The notes: generated by a model from the letters alone, not told the origin. DNA of 64,000 nt from Pseudomonas sp. TMP9 (GCF_037943105.1 NZ_CP149803.1:992001-1056000), one strand, 5' to 3'. Shown: positions 7,952 to 17,389, counted from the stretch's first letter. Made by a program: numbers and translations.

Positions 7952-10900
7952 ATGACCGATGCCACGCCCGCTGTTGATCAACTGCTGAAAAACCTCGACC
8001 AAACCCTGCTCGGTGATCGTCATCGTCTGCGCCGCCAGTTGCATGAGCTGCGCAAACAGAGCCCGGTGGACGAGGCCAAACTGGCGCAGTGGCTGCAGCG
8101 TTTTGAAGCCTCCGTGGCCAAGGTTGAGGCGCGCCGTTTGAGCGTGCCGGCCATGCGCTACGACGACGCACTGCCGATTGCGGCCAAACGCGAGGAGATC
8201 AAAGCCGCCATCGCCGGGCATCAAGTGGTGGTGATCGCCGGTGAAACCGGTTCGGGCAAAACCACTCAGCTGCCGAAGATTTGCTTGGAGCTGGGCCGCG
8301 GCGTGCACGGGCTGATCGGCCACACCCAGCCGCGCCGGCTCGCCGCGCGCAGCGTCGCTATGCGGGTGGCGGAAGAAATCGGCACGCCGCTGGGTGAATT
8401 AGTCGGCTATCAGGTGCGCTTCGAGGACCAGAGCAACGAGCGCAGCCTGATCAAACTGATGACCGACGGCATCTTGCTGGCGGAAACCCAGCACGACCGT
8501 TACCTAGAAAAGTACGACACGATCATCGTCGACGAGGCCCACGAACGCAGCCTCAACATCGACTTTTTGCTGGGCTTTCTGAAAACCCTACTGGTGCGCC
8601 GCCCCGACCTCAAGCTGATCATCACCTCAGCCACCATCGATTTGCAGCGTTTCTCTGAACACTTCGACGGCGCACCGATTGTCGAGGTGTCTGGCCGCAC
8701 CTTCCCGGTAGACATTTGGTACCGGCCACTGACGGCCGAGCAGGATGAAGACGGTAACCGGGTTGAGGAAGACCTCAGCGTTGATCAGGCGATACTCGCC
8801 ACCCTCGATGAAATCGCCGCCTTCGAGCAAGCCGAAGGCACACGCCCTGGCGATGTGTTGGTGTTTCTTCCTGGCGAGCGCGAGATTCGCGACGCTGCCG
8901 AGGTGCTGCGCAAAGCCAACCTGCGCCTGACCGAAGTGCTGCCGCTGTATGCGCGGCTGACCCCGTCCGAACAGCAGAAGATTTTTGCGCCCATGGGTGC
9001 GCGCAAGATTGTCCTGGCCACCAACGTCGCGGAAACCTCGCTCACCGTGCCGGGCATCCGCTATGTGATTGATAGCGGCACGGCGCGCATCAGCCGCTAC
9101 AGCTACCGCGCCAAGGTGCAGCGGTTACCCATTGAGGCGATTAGCCAGGCCAGCGCCAACCAGCGTAAAGGCCGTTGCGGGCGGGTTGAACCGGGCATCT
9201 GCATTCGCCTGTTCAGTGAAGAAGACTTCAGCGGCCGTCCAGCCTTTACCGATCCAGAAATTCTGCGCACCAACCTGGCGGCGGTCATCCTGCAGATGCT
9301 CCATCTGCGCTTGGGTGAAATTGAGGCATTTCCGTTTATCGAGCCGCCAGATGGCAAAGCCATCAGCGACGGTTTCAACCTGCTGCAAGAACTCTCGGCG
9401 GTCAGCCGCGAGGGCCAACTCACACCGTTGGGTCGCCAGTTAGCACGTTTGCCGGTGGACCCGCGCTTGGGCCGTATGGTGCTAGAAGGGGCTAAGCAGG
9501 GCAGTTTGGAAGAAATCCTGATCATCGCCAGTGCGCTTTCGGTGCAGGATGTGCGTGAGCGTCCCTCTGATCGCCAGCAAGCAGCCGACCAAGCCCACGC
9601 GCAGTGGAAGGATGTTGATTCTGACTTCGCCGCGCTGGTTAATATCTGGCGCGGTTTTGAGGCGCAGCGCCAAGCCCTTGGCTCAGGCGCGCTGCGCAGT
9701 TGGTGCCGGAAGAACTTCCTCAATTATTTGCGCCTGCGCGAGTGGCGCGACTCGCACCGCCAGCTCGTGCTGATTAGCCGTGATCTGCAGCTAGCAGCGG
9801 CTAAGGGCAACGTAGGAGGGGTGGAGCGCAGCGATACCCAAGCGGGTGCAGATAATGCGCATCGCTCTGCCCAACAGCCGCCTAAAGATGGGCTTGAGCT
9901 GTCGGCTGAGCAAAAAGAGCAGGAGCTGGCTGAAAAACAGCAGACCGCCCAGCGCGCCAAAGGCTACGCCGCCGTGCACAAAGCCATCCTTGCCGGTTTG
10001 CTCAGCCAGATTGGCCAAAAAACTGAAGATGGCGATTTCCTTGGCGCTCGCCAGCGGCGTTTTTGGGTGCATCCATCCTCCGTTATCGGGCGTAAGAAAC
10101 CTACGTGGCTGATGGCCAGTGAGCTGGTGGAAACCACCAAGTTGTTCGCCCGCATGGTGGCCAAAATTGAACCGGACTGGATCGAGCCGCTGGCCGGCCA
10201 CCTGATCAAGAAAAACCACCTGGAACCGCACTGGGAAAAGAAACGTGGCCAAGTGGTGGCGTATGAGCAAATCAGCCTCTACGGCATGATTGTGGTCGGG
10301 CGCCGCGCTGTGCATTTCGGCCCGATTGAGCCGGTGGTGTCGCGTGAGCTGTTTATTCGCGAAGGGCTGGTGGGCGGCGAAATGCACAGCCGCGCCAAGT
10401 GCCTAACGGCCAACCGGCAGTTACTGGAAAAGCTTGACGAGCTGGAAGCCAAAGCGCGTCGCCGTGACATCTTGGCCGACGATGAAACCCTCTACGCCTA
10501 CTACGAGGCGCGCCTGCCGGCAAACATCTACCAGAGCGCGACCTTCGACAGTTGGTACAAAACCGAAAGCGCGAAAAACACGCAACTGTTGATCATGCGT
10601 GAAGAAGACGTGCTGGCCCGCGACGCCAAAGAAGTCACCGCCGCGCAATACCCAGACAGTCTCAGCTTGGGCGAACTAACCCTGCCGCTGACCTATCACT
10701 TTGAGCCCAATCACCCGCGCGATGGCGTGACTCTGCGCGTGCCGGCGCCGTTGCTGCCGCAATTGCCGCCGCAACGTTTGCAATGGTTGGTGCCGGGGCT
10801 GCTGGAAGCCAAATGCATGGCCTTGGTGCGTGGCCTGCCTAAAGCGCTGCGCAAGAACTTTGTACCAGTGCCGGATTTTGTTGGTGCGGCCTTGAGCAAA

Positions 10901-12016
10901 GTGCAGTTTGCCGAAGGCAGCTTGCCGCTCTCCTTGGGCCGTGAGTTGACCCGCATGACGGGCGCGCGGGTCAGCGATGAGGCATGGGCTGAGTCCGCAG
11001 CGCAGCTGGATGGCCATTTGCGCATGAACATAGAAGTGGTCGACAACCAAGGCAAACTGCTCGGCGAAGGCCGCGATCTGGCCGAGCTGACTGCACGCTT
11101 TACTGAAGCGACTCAAGCCGGCTTGGCCCTGCCCAAAACCGCCAAAAGCCAGCAGCCGGTTGAGGCCAAAGTGTTCAGTGAAGTGGCCGCGAAAACTCAG
11201 CAGCAAGTCGCTGGCTTGTCCATGACCGTCTACCCCGCGCTGGTGGAGGAGGCCGGCGTGGTTAAAGAAGGACGCTTCCCGACTCAGGCCGAAGCTGAGT
11301 TCCAGCACCGCCGCGCCCTGCAGCGCTTGCTCTTGCAGCAATTGGCTGAGCCGGCCAAGTTTCTGCGTGGCAAGCTGCCGGGGCTGACTCAGCTGGCGTT
11401 GCTCTACCGCGACATGGGCCGCATCGATGCGTTGGTCGAAGATATTCTGCTAGCCAGCCTCGACAGCTGCATCCTCGACGGTGAAGCCAGCTTGCCTCGC
11501 GACGGTGCAGGCTTGGCCGCACTGGCTGAGCGCAAACGCAGCGACTGGACCGGCCATGCCGAGCGTCTGGCCAAGCTGACGCTGGAAACACTGACCCTTT
11601 GGCACGGTTTGCAGAAGCGTTTTAAAGGCAAAATTGATCTGGCTCAGGCCATGGCGCTTAACGACATCAAACTCCAATTGAGCAACCTGGTGTACCCAGG
11701 GTTTGTCCGCGAAACCCCGGCGCAATGGCTCAAGGAAATGCCACGCTACCTTAAGGCCATCGAGCAACGCTTGGACAAAATCGTCGGCCAAGTGCAACGC
11801 GACCGGGTGTGGAGCGCTGAGCTGGCCGGTTACTGGGAGCAATACCAAACGCGCCTAAGTAAACACAGTCAAGACGGCAAACGCGATGCGCCCCTGCAAC
11901 TCTATCGCTGGTTGCTCGAGGAATACCGGGTGTCGCTGTTCGCCCAGCAACTCGGCACCAAACTGCCGGTGTCGGATAAGCGCCTAAGCAAACAATGGAG
12001 CAGCGTTGAAGGCTAA
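7952..12016 (+). CDS. hrpA: ATP-dependent RNA helicase HrpA
   Basis: A DEAH-box RNA helicase of about 1354 residues. Walker A GETGSGKTT is near 97-105, the DEAH box (VDEAHERSLN) near 195, motif III TSAT follows, and motif VI reads QRKGRCGR near 410. HA2, OB-fold and a long C-terminal DUF3418-type region come next. HrpA acts on mRNA and on stalled, colliding ribosomes in the cytoplasm. I chose the ATG at 7952 because the upstream TTG frame (7928) adds only eight residues of no family resemblance; the ribosome site is weak either way. Around residues 621-641 the gene contains a low-complexity stretch encoded by a repeat-like sequence, described separately. Confidence 0.93.
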   Translation: MTDATPAVDQLLKNLDQTLLGDRHRLRRQLHELRKQSPVDEAKLAQWLQRFEASVAKVEARRLSVPAMRYDDALPIAAKREEIKAAIAGHQVVVIAGETGSGKTTQLPKICLELGRGVHGLIGHTQPRRLAARSVAMRVAEEIGTPLGELVGYQVRFEDQSNERSLIKLMTDGILLAETQHDRYLEKYDTIIVDEAHERSLNIDFLLGFLKTLLVRRPDLKLIITSATIDLQRFSEHFDGAPIVEVSGRTFPVDIWYRPLTAEQDEDGNRVEEDLSVDQAILATLDEIAAFEQAEGTRPGDVLVFLPGEREIRDAAEVLRKANLRLTEVLPLYARLTPSEQQKIFAPMGARKIVLATNVAETSLTVPGIRYVIDSGTARISRYSYRAKVQRLPIEAISQASANQRKGRCGRVEPGICIRLFSEEDFSGRPAFTDPEILRTNLAAVILQMLHLRLGEIEAFPFIEPPDGKAISDGFNLLQELSAVSREGQLTPLGRQLARLPVDPRLGRMVLEGAKQGSLEEILIIASALSVQDVRERPSDRQQAADQAHAQWKDVDSDFAALVNIWRGFEAQRQALGSGALRSWCRKNFLNYLRLREWRDSHRQLVLISRDLQLAAAKGNVGGVERSDTQAGADNAHRSAQQPPKDGLELSAEQKEQELAEKQQTAQRAKGYAAVHKAILAGLLSQIGQKTEDGDFLGARQRRFWVHPSSVIGRKKPTWLMASELVETTKLFARMVAKIEPDWIEPLAGHLIKKNHLEPHWEKKRGQVVAYEQISLYGMIVVGRRAVHFGPIEPVVSRELFIREGLVGGEMHSRAKCLTANRQLLEKLDELEAKARRRDILADDETLYAYYEARLPANIYQSATFDSWYKTESAKNTQLLIMREEDVLARDAKEVTAAQYPDSLSLGELTLPLTYHFEPNHPRDGVTLRVPAPLLPQLPPQRLQWLVPGLLEAKCMALVRGLPKALRKNFVPVPDFVGAALSKVQFAEGSLPLSLGRELTRMTGARVSDEAWAESAAQLDGHLRMNIEVVDNQGKLLGEGRDLAELTARFTEATQAGLALPKTAKSQQPVEAKVFSEVAAKTQQQVAGLSMTVYPALVEEAGVVKEGRFPTQAEAEFQHRRALQRLLLQQLAEPAKFLRGKLPGLTQLALLYRDMGRIDALVEDILLASLDSCILDGEASLPRDGAGLAALAERKRSDWTGHAERLAKLTLETLTLWHGLQKRFKGKIDLAQAMALNDIKLQLSNLVYPGFVRETPAQWLKEMPRYLKAIEQRLDKIVGQVQRDRVWSAELAGYWEQYQTRLSKHSQDGKRDAPLQLYRWLLEEYRVSLFAQQLGTKLPVSDKRLSKQWSSVEG
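9812..9875. repeat. Repeat-like insertion inside hrpA
   Basis: The segment begins GTAGGAGGGGTGGAGCGCAG and ends ATCGCTCTGCCCAAC. It resembles the short hairpin elements of Pseudomonas that normally sit between genes (compare the GTAGGGTGGGTTAG-bounded modules at 33044-33658). Here it is read through in frame and encodes about 21 hydrophilic residues between two conserved helicase C-terminal segments. The reading frame is intact on both sides. The insertion idea rests on resemblance and on the unusual peptide composition. Confidence 0.5.
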
Positions 12017-12017
12017 G

Positions 12018-12054
12018 CCAAGCTCGCACCCTGAAGGGCTTCGGGGTGGCTTGG
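12018..12054 (+). terminator. Imperfect hairpin after hrpA
   Basis: CCAAGC-TCG-CACCC pairs with GGGTG-G-CTTGG around a GC-rich loop, directly after the hrpA stop codon. There is no real T-run, so termination by this hairpin is uncertain. Confidence 0.35.
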
Positions 12055-12272
12055 GTCGTTCAGACTGAGCGCGCTGTTACCCATGCTCAATCGCTATTGA
12101 TAAGTTAACGCTTGATAGTCAATCGACCCTCATAGGGTGCCAAGGCATGATCTGGAAAATAAATTTGGTCCATTCTTCCTCGTTACAACGGGGGCAACTT
12201 GCTATTCAGGAGTGGTTACTAAAATAGGGAGCCGGATTAGGCTGGATAGCGAGGCTAGTTATAAACCTTATC

Positions 12273-12929
12273 CTATATGCCTATAGCGTTATTTATTTTT
12301 CTTCCAGCATCTGTGGTTGTACCTCCCGCAAAAGACATTATTTGAGCAATCATAAGAGCATAGGCGCGGAATAGTTCTGGTTTTTCTTTAGCAAGAGCCA
12401 AGCAAGCATCTATTCTAACGTCTTCAATAATACCTCCGCTCCTTTTGATCTTTCGTAATAAAGATAATGCTAAATCATTAGGACGGTTGTTGGTATTTTC
12501 AAGGGTTTTAATTTTGTATCTGATGATGGAGAGTTCATAGATGATGGGGCATGAATTCTTATCTTCACGTCTATTCTTTGCCTCTACTAATGCGGTTAAT
12601 CCTGAGTCGGTCTCAAACGAATTAATTAGTATATTTGCAGCGGAAGCCATAACCACATAGCATTTTTCGCTACCATCCCTGCATTTATTCTTCCATACAA
12701 AATCAAGAACTCTTTGATTGTCGCCATCATTGAGGCTGGCTATAAATATTTCATCATAATATTCAAGTTTTCCACCTGTTGCCCTTACATAGTCTGACCC
12801 CCATAAGTTTTTCAAAACCCACTCAGGGCTATTTAATGATTTTTCCTGGTACTTAATAAAAAGTAACATAGCTGAGGCGGCGAATATTAATACACCGAAG
12901 AAAGCTAATATGGTTTTATTTTTAGGCAC
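12273..12929 (-). CDS. Orphan membrane-anchored hypothetical protein in an AT-rich patch
   Basis: A 218-residue protein I do not recognise. Residues about 7-26 form one hydrophobic helix after a short basic start, so it is probably anchored in the inner membrane with the rest in the periplasm. Cysteines occur in a KCRDGSEKCY segment near 83-92 and singly later, so a disulfide is possible. The tail is helical and ends in a Gly/Thr-rich stretch. Codon use is clearly AT-rich (AAA, AAT, ATA, TTA), unlike every neighbour, which indicates recent acquisition. The frame opens with GTG at 12927-12929, and a TGGA-like ribosome site lies upstream. It has no operon partners. Small periplasmic or immunity-type proteins can look like this, but there is no evidence for that role. 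Confidence 0.6.
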   Translation of the reverse strand: MPKNKTILAFFGVLIFAASAMLLFIKYQEKSLNSPEWVLKNLWGSDYVRATGGKLEYYDEIFIASLNDGDNQRVLDFVWKNKCRDGSEKCYVVMASAANILINSFETDSGLTALVEAKNRREDKNSCPIIYELSIIRYKIKTLENTNNRPNDLALSLLRKIKRSGGIIEDVRIDACLALAKEKPELFRAYALMIAQIMSFAGGTTTDAGRKINNAIGI

Positions 12930-13316
12930 TGCGTCATCCAGTAATAAGTTGAATAAATATCCGCGAGGTCGTTAGTTTCTCTGCACAAGCATCAGCTGTC
13001 GAATTCATTTGCCGAGATAAAGTCTCGACTAAATCATATCAAAGTTAGCATCGATTTTTCATACGCTCTAGGCAGATTCCTCCTATCGACTCTTGGAGGT
13101 ATTCAGTCAACTCAGCTGCAATTGACGTTCGGCACAAGCGCGACTAATCGGTCAGTTCCAGCGCCATTGTGATTAAGGTTTATGCGGTTTCGCCCATGGC
13201 AGTGACCCAGGTCATCAGCGTTTCCGGCTGGGCAGGTAGGATGGGTGCATGTTTAGGTAATACGTGAATGAACCGTTTGCGGTCTTTTCCGCCTGAACAT
13301 TAATGGAGCATTCCAA
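12930..13316. other. AT-rich intergenic stretch with a possible gene remnant
   Basis: This 387-base gap between the orphan gene and the flavoprotein gene probably carries both divergent promoters. No complete gene is visible. The right half holds a short open stretch on the minus strand with Pseudomonas-like codons (listed separately). A small hairpin CGAGA-TAAAG-TCTCG lies near 13014. Confidence 0.45.
13180..13290 (-). pseudogene. Possible C-terminal gene remnant
   Basis: On the minus strand, about 36 codons run open to a TAA at 13180-13182. The translated end (HAPILPAQPETLMTWV, then TAMGETA) reads like a genuine protein C-terminus with typical Pseudomonas codons, yet there is no start codon and a stop precedes it. 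I cannot name the parent family. It fits a gene truncated when the AT-rich patch inserted, but it may be chance. Confidence 0.25.
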
Positions 13317-14570
13317 TTGAAAACCTGGCACTGCATCGTGGGTATTTTGTTTATCACAGCACTTACGTTGCTGCTGGAAATACCCGCTAATACCTGGCTC
13401 ACGTCAGCGACCTTGAGCATGATTTTTGGCACCACCGCACTGGTCTATATGGCCGCCTCGTGTTTGTTGGGCAGCCGTTGGCGAGCGGTTGAGAGCGTGT
13501 TTGGCGGCTTGGATCGTGTTTATGAGACGCACAAATGGTTGGGTATTTGGGCGCTTGTGTTTGCCTCCTATCACTTTGTATTCAAGGCAAATGTGGATGC
13601 GTGGAACAGCGTGCCTATTTTCGAGCTGCCCAAATACTGGACACGCCTTGCTCGGCAATTGAGCTATGTGGCGTTAGGGCTGATTGTGCTGCTCGCGTTA
13701 AACCGCAAAATCCCCTATAGCCAATGGCGCTGGTGGCACAAGCTTTCCGGTCCGTTGTTTTTGATCGTGATCGTGCATTGGCTGAGCTTCAAATCCCCGA
13801 TCACTCTGAACAGCCCTGTAGGCGTTTGGGTTGCGTTGTTCTGTGCAGCTGGCGTGCTGGCCGCTGTTTATAAATTGCTGCTTTACCCATTTGTTGCCCG
13901 CGCGGGTGAGTACCGGGTGACGGCTGTTAGCCGAGACAAAGGCGCTGTGCATGTGACGCTGGAGCCGGTGCGCAAGAAGTTTGATTTTAAAGCAGGACAG
14001 TTCGCGTTTCTGGCGATGCAGGAAAAGAGTCTGCGCGAGCCGCACCCATTCACTATCGCCAGCGCGCATGCCGCCAATGGGCAGGTTGAGTTTGTGATCA
14101 GAGGGTTGGGGGATTACACGACGAAGCTGTGTGAGTGCGCAAAAGTTGGCATGTATGCCGATATTTATGCGCCCTACGGGCGCTTTAAACGGCCGGCTCA
14201 CGCTAAGCAGGAGGTATGGATCGGGGCTGGCGTCGGTATCTCGCCGTTTATTGCTTGGCTGCAAGACCCGCAGGCAAAAGACTTCGACAAAGCCACCTTG
14301 GTGTATTGCTTTAACCCCTCGCGTGCGTTTCCACCGGTTGAGACGTTGCAGGCCATGGCTGAGCAACGAGGCGTGCAGTTCATCAGCAACCCGGGTGGGC
14401 TTGAGCCATTAGTCGATACCCTCCGCCAGGCTGTCGGCCGCACCGAGCCCGCTCACGTGCATGTCAGCTTCTGCGGCCCTAAAGGCTTGCTGCTGAAGGT
14501 GCGTGAGCTTATGACCGCTCATCATATTCCGCTGACCAACTTGCATATTGAGCTTTTCGAGTTCCGCTAA
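13317..14570 (+). CDS. Ferric-reductase-like transmembrane flavoprotein with NAD(P)H domain
   Basis: A 417-residue inner-membrane oxidoreductase. About six hydrophobic helices cover residues 5-200, with histidines in helices (HKWLG, YHFVF, WWHKLSG, VHWLS) placed as in haem-coordinating ferric-reductase domains. An FAD-binding barrel follows, with HPFTIASA near 241-248. An NAD(P)H domain carries GAGVGISPF near 300-308 and a late SFCGPKGLL motif. It probably moves electrons from NAD(P)H through FAD and haem to an acceptor across the membrane. Translation appears to start at TTG 13317, with GGAG nine bases upstream; the next in-frame ATG would remove the first helix. Alternative family names are NOX-like or Fre-type reductase. 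The acceptor is unknown. Confidence 0.85.
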   Translation: MKTWHCIVGILFITALTLLLEIPANTWLTSATLSMIFGTTALVYMAASCLLGSRWRAVESVFGGLDRVYETHKWLGIWALVFASYHFVFKANVDAWNSVPIFELPKYWTRLARQLSYVALGLIVLLALNRKIPYSQWRWWHKLSGPLFLIVIVHWLSFKSPITLNSPVGVWVALFCAAGVLAAVYKLLLYPFVARAGEYRVTAVSRDKGAVHVTLEPVRKKFDFKAGQFAFLAMQEKSLREPHPFTIASAHAANGQVEFVIRGLGDYTTKLCECAKVGMYADIYAPYGRFKRPAHAKQEVWIGAGVGISPFIAWLQDPQAKDFDKATLVYCFNPSRAFPPVETLQAMAEQRGVQFISNPGGLEPLVDTLRQAVGRTEPAHVHVSFCGPKGLLLKVRELMTAHHIPLTNLHIELFEFR

Positions 14571-14752
14571 GCCCGAAGGCGGATCGTCTGGGCCGTGGTG
14601 AGAGCGCCAGTAGACGATCTTGCCGCGCTCAGCCGTCGCCCATTCAGTAAGGCCGGTGTGCGTTGACGTACAGACGCCGGCACGGCGCGGGCCTTAGTCT
14701 GCGGCAAATCGCTAACGAGCCGCTGCAACGCTTACCGCCAATGGAGACCACC

Positions 14753-14959
14753 ATGCCACACCTTGAACAGCTGGAACTGGAAGCCCATCGCGAACAGCTG
14801 GAAGCCGACGTGAGGCAGCTGGTCGATAAGTACTTAACCATCGCGGAATGGGATGTGCCGGAGATCAACGAGCCCCTGGCAATCACGCTGATCATCACCG
14901 CCGTTCGGCAGGCGCTGGACCGTATCGAGCATGCACAGCCGGGTTCTGCACCGGCATAG
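14753..14959 (+). CDS. Small hypothetical protein (68 aa)
   Basis: A short, Glu/Leu-rich, probably all-helical cytoplasmic protein that I do not assign to a family. I prefer the ATG at 14753 because GGAG lies six bases before it; an in-frame ATG at 14741 is possible. It sits 40 bases before the histidine phosphatase gene on the same strand and may be co-transcribed with it. Codon use matches the neighbours, which supports a real gene. Confidence 0.55.
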   Translation: MPHLEQLELEAHREQLEADVRQLVDKYLTIAEWDVPEINEPLAITLIITAVRQALDRIEHAQPGSAPA

Positions 14960-14999
14960 CGAGATTGTTCCAGCGCACTGTTTTTGCAGGATGCTCAGC

Positions 15000-15587
15000 A
15001 TGCAAGTCTGCTTGATCCGCCATGGCGAAACCGCTTGGTCGCTGACCGGTAAACACACGGGCACCACTGACATAGGGCTGACGGTGCGCGGTGAAGAAGA
15101 GGCGCGCAGCCTAGCCCCGCGCGTGCTCGGTATGGCCTTCTCGCAGGTGTTGGTCAGCCCACGCTTGCGTGCACAGCAGACCTGCGCGCTCGCCGGCTTG
15201 ATTGCGACAAGCGTGATCGAAGCGGACTTGGCGGAATGGAATTACGGCGACTATGAAGGCCGGCGCTCTGCGGATATTCGCCGCGACAACCCGGGCTGGA
15301 GCATTTGGCAACACGGCTGCCCCGGTGGCGAATCACCCGCCGAAGTCAGCGCCCGAGCTGACCGAGTAATCGCCAACCTTTGTCAGCGGCAGGGCACAGT
15401 GGCGTTGTTCTCACATGGCCATTTCAGCACCGCATTGGCTGTTCGCTGGATCGGCCTGGCGCTGGTCGAGGGCCAGCATTTTGCGCTGCACACCGCTTCA
15501 ATAAGCCTACTGAGCCTCGACCCCCGGCACGATAATCGCCGCATTATTGAGCTATGGAACGAGAGGGCGCTGGGGAAAGCGGGCTGA
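15000..15587 (+). CDS. Histidine phosphatase superfamily protein (phosphoglycerate mutase-like)
   Basis: A 195-residue cytoplasmic phosphatase. The catalytic RHGE motif (LIRHGETAW) is near residues 6-14. The second Arg lies in SPRLRAQQT, the acidic loop is EWNYGDYEGR, and the second catalytic His is in FSHGHF near 141. The family covers cofactor-dependent mutases and assorted sugar- or nucleotide-phosphatases; the short length and GDYEGR motif favour a phosphatase. The start ATG at 15000 is eight bases after AGGA. The 3' end overlaps the end of the convergent LysR gene by 36 bases. Confidence 0.85.
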   Translation: MQVCLIRHGETAWSLTGKHTGTTDIGLTVRGEEEARSLAPRVLGMAFSQVLVSPRLRAQQTCALAGLIATSVIEADLAEWNYGDYEGRRSADIRRDNPGWSIWQHGCPGGESPAEVSARADRVIANLCQRQGTVALFSHGHFSTALAVRWIGLALVEGQHFALHTASISLLSLDPRHDNRRIIELWNERALGKAG

Positions 15588-16469
15588 GTCTGAAAAAGCC
15601 AGTTTCAAGTGATCAAAAACCAGTCGAACCCGATGCGACACGGGGCCTTGCTGGGGGCGATAAATAAACAACTCCCAAGGTGGCGGTGAGCACGACGACA
15701 GCACGGCACGCAGCTGCCCGGCTTGCAGGTAGGGCTGCGCCAAGTACAGGGGGATTTGCCCAAAGCCGACACCTGAAAGTAAGGCGTTCAGCTCAGTCTC
15801 GGCGTCGTCGCAAATAATAGAAGGCCATTTAGGGGTAAAGGAGTGCCCGTCAGCAAATAGCCATGGCCATGGACGACCATTCTTGCGGTCAATCAAGGCG
15901 GAAAGTGGGTAATTATCCAGGTCGTTCAGTGAGCTCGGCACACCAACAGCATCTATAAGCGCTGGGCTGGCCACTACACAAAGGGGCACGGGGGCCAGCG
16001 AGCGCGCTACGTAGCGCCGGTCCTTAATCAGCCCCACACGGATGCCGATGTCTATTTGAGATTCAACGGCATCGGTCATTTGATCTTCAAGGCGAAGGTC
16101 AAACTGCAGCGCCGGATGCGCGCTAATCAACGGCTGCAGAAATGGCACCAAGTAGCGCCGGCCAATCGCCTGCGGTGCGGTGATGCCGATGCGTCCGCTG
16201 AACGTTGACTCCGCTCGGTTCGCCCTGAACAGCAAATCAAACTGCTCAAGAGCCAACCGCGCCTGCTGGGCGTAACCCTCGCCGAACGCGGTGATCTGCA
16301 CGTGGCGGGTGTTGCGATGGAATAACGGCTCGCCCAGCTCCGCCTCCAGTGCCTGAATGGCTCGCGTCACGCCTTGAGGGGAAATACCCAAACGCGAGGC
16401 GGTTTCACGAAAGCTGGCTGACTCGGCTGCCGCGCAAAAAATCCTGACCATCTCCATGCGATTGAGCAT
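15552..16469 (-). CDS. LysR-family transcriptional regulator
   Basis: About 305 residues. The N-terminal winged helix-turn-helix (about 1-60) shows the usual pattern ASFRETASRLGISPQGVTRAIQALEAELGEPLFHRNTR. The rest is the periplasmic-binding-protein-like effector domain. I chose the ATG at 16467-16469, preceded by GTGAGG, over an upstream start that would add 18 untypical residues. It is divergent from the SDR gene at 16624. LysR regulators commonly control the adjacent divergent gene, so the SDR is the likely target. The effector is unknown. Its 3' end runs into the convergent histidine phosphatase gene. Confidence 0.87.
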   Translation of the reverse strand: MLNRMEMVRIFCAAAESASFRETASRLGISPQGVTRAIQALEAELGEPLFHRNTRHVQITAFGEGYAQQARLALEQFDLLFRANRAESTFSGRIGITAPQAIGRRYLVPFLQPLISAHPALQFDLRLEDQMTDAVESQIDIGIRVGLIKDRRYVARSLAPVPLCVVASPALIDAVGVPSSLNDLDNYPLSALIDRKNGRPWPWLFADGHSFTPKWPSIICDDAETELNALLSGVGFGQIPLYLAQPYLQAGQLRAVLSSCSPPPWELFIYRPQQGPVSHRVRLVFDHLKLAFSDSARFPQRPLVP

Positions 16470-16526
16470 TGGCCTCACCCATCGGTTCCTAATAGTGGAA
16501 TAGCCTAATCCAATTCTTTCCATTTA

Positions 16527-16540
16527 TTGAGATCAATTGA
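16527..16540. promoter_or_regulatory. Candidate LysR operator between divergent genes
   Basis: The palindrome TTGAGATCAA overlaps a second one, TCAATTGA, in the 154-base gap between the LysR gene and the SDR gene. Position and dyad symmetry fit an autoregulatory LysR site; this is inference only. Confidence 0.3.
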
Positions 16541-16623
16541 GGGTTTACTGTTGATTCACTTCTAAAGCACGCGGCCGTTATGGCTACGCAACGTTACCTA
16601 AACGCATAAGTGAGGAACCCGCT

Positions 16624-17367
16624 ATGAGCACTAATATTTCCGGCAAAGTTGTAGTGATCACAGGTGCAAGCAGTGGCTTGGGTGAGGCCACTGCACGCCA
16701 TCTCAGCGCACTTGGCGCGCGAGTTGTGCTGGCCGCACGGCGCAAAGACAAGCTCGACAGCTTGGTCGCTGAACTCATCGAGGCGGGTGGCGAGGCGGTG
16801 GCTTACCAAACCGACGTCACCTCCCAGCAAGATGTAAATGCAATGATCCAAGGTGCCGTGGACACCTTTGGCCGCATCGATGTGTTGATTAACAACGCAG
16901 GATTGATGGCCATCGCCCCTCTCAGCGAAGGCCGGGTGGATGAGTGGGACCGCATGATTGATATCAACATCAAGGGCCTGCTGTATGGCGTTGCCGCCGC
17001 GTTGCCGGTGTTCCAGCGGCAGAACAGCGGGCACTTCATCAACATTGCTTCGGTCGCGGGTTTGAAGGTCTTTAGCCCAGGTGGCACGGTCTACAGCGGT
17101 ACCAAGTTTGCGGTGCGGGCGATCTCTGAAGGCTTGCGTCATGAGGTGGGCGGTAACATCCGTACCACCACCATCGAGCCTGGCGCGGTGGATTCTGAAC
17201 TCAAGTTTGGTAGCTCTCATGAGCAGAGCCGAGATTTTGTGGTGGATTTTTACAAGCAAGCCATTCCGGCAGCGTCTGTAGCGCGGGCGATTGTCTATGC
17301 CATCGAACAACCGGCCGATGTCGACATTAATGAAATTGTCCTGCGCCCGACCTCGCAGGATTTTTGA
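16624..17367 (+). CDS. Short-chain dehydrogenase/reductase (classical SDR)
   Basis: A 247-residue NAD(P)-dependent oxidoreductase. The cofactor motif TGASSGLG is at 13-20 and NNAG at 90-93. The catalytic Ser143, Tyr157 and Lys161 (YSGTK) are in the expected order and spacing. The Arg-Arg pair at 39-40 after the second beta strand suggests an NADPH preference. It is divergent from a LysR regulator that probably controls it. It resembles YdfG/serine-dehydrogenase-like SDRs; the substrate cannot be fixed. A long palindrome follows the gene. Confidence 0.87.
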   Translation: MSTNISGKVVVITGASSGLGEATARHLSALGARVVLAARRKDKLDSLVAELIEAGGEAVAYQTDVTSQQDVNAMIQGAVDTFGRIDVLINNAGLMAIAPLSEGRVDEWDRMIDINIKGLLYGVAAALPVFQRQNSGHFINIASVAGLKVFSPGGTVYSGTKFAVRAISEGLRHEVGGNIRTTTIEPGAVDSELKFGSSHEQSRDFVVDFYKQAIPAASVARAIVYAIEQPADVDINEIVLRPTSQDF

Positions 17368-17389
17368 TTGATATGACACAAAGCGCCTC

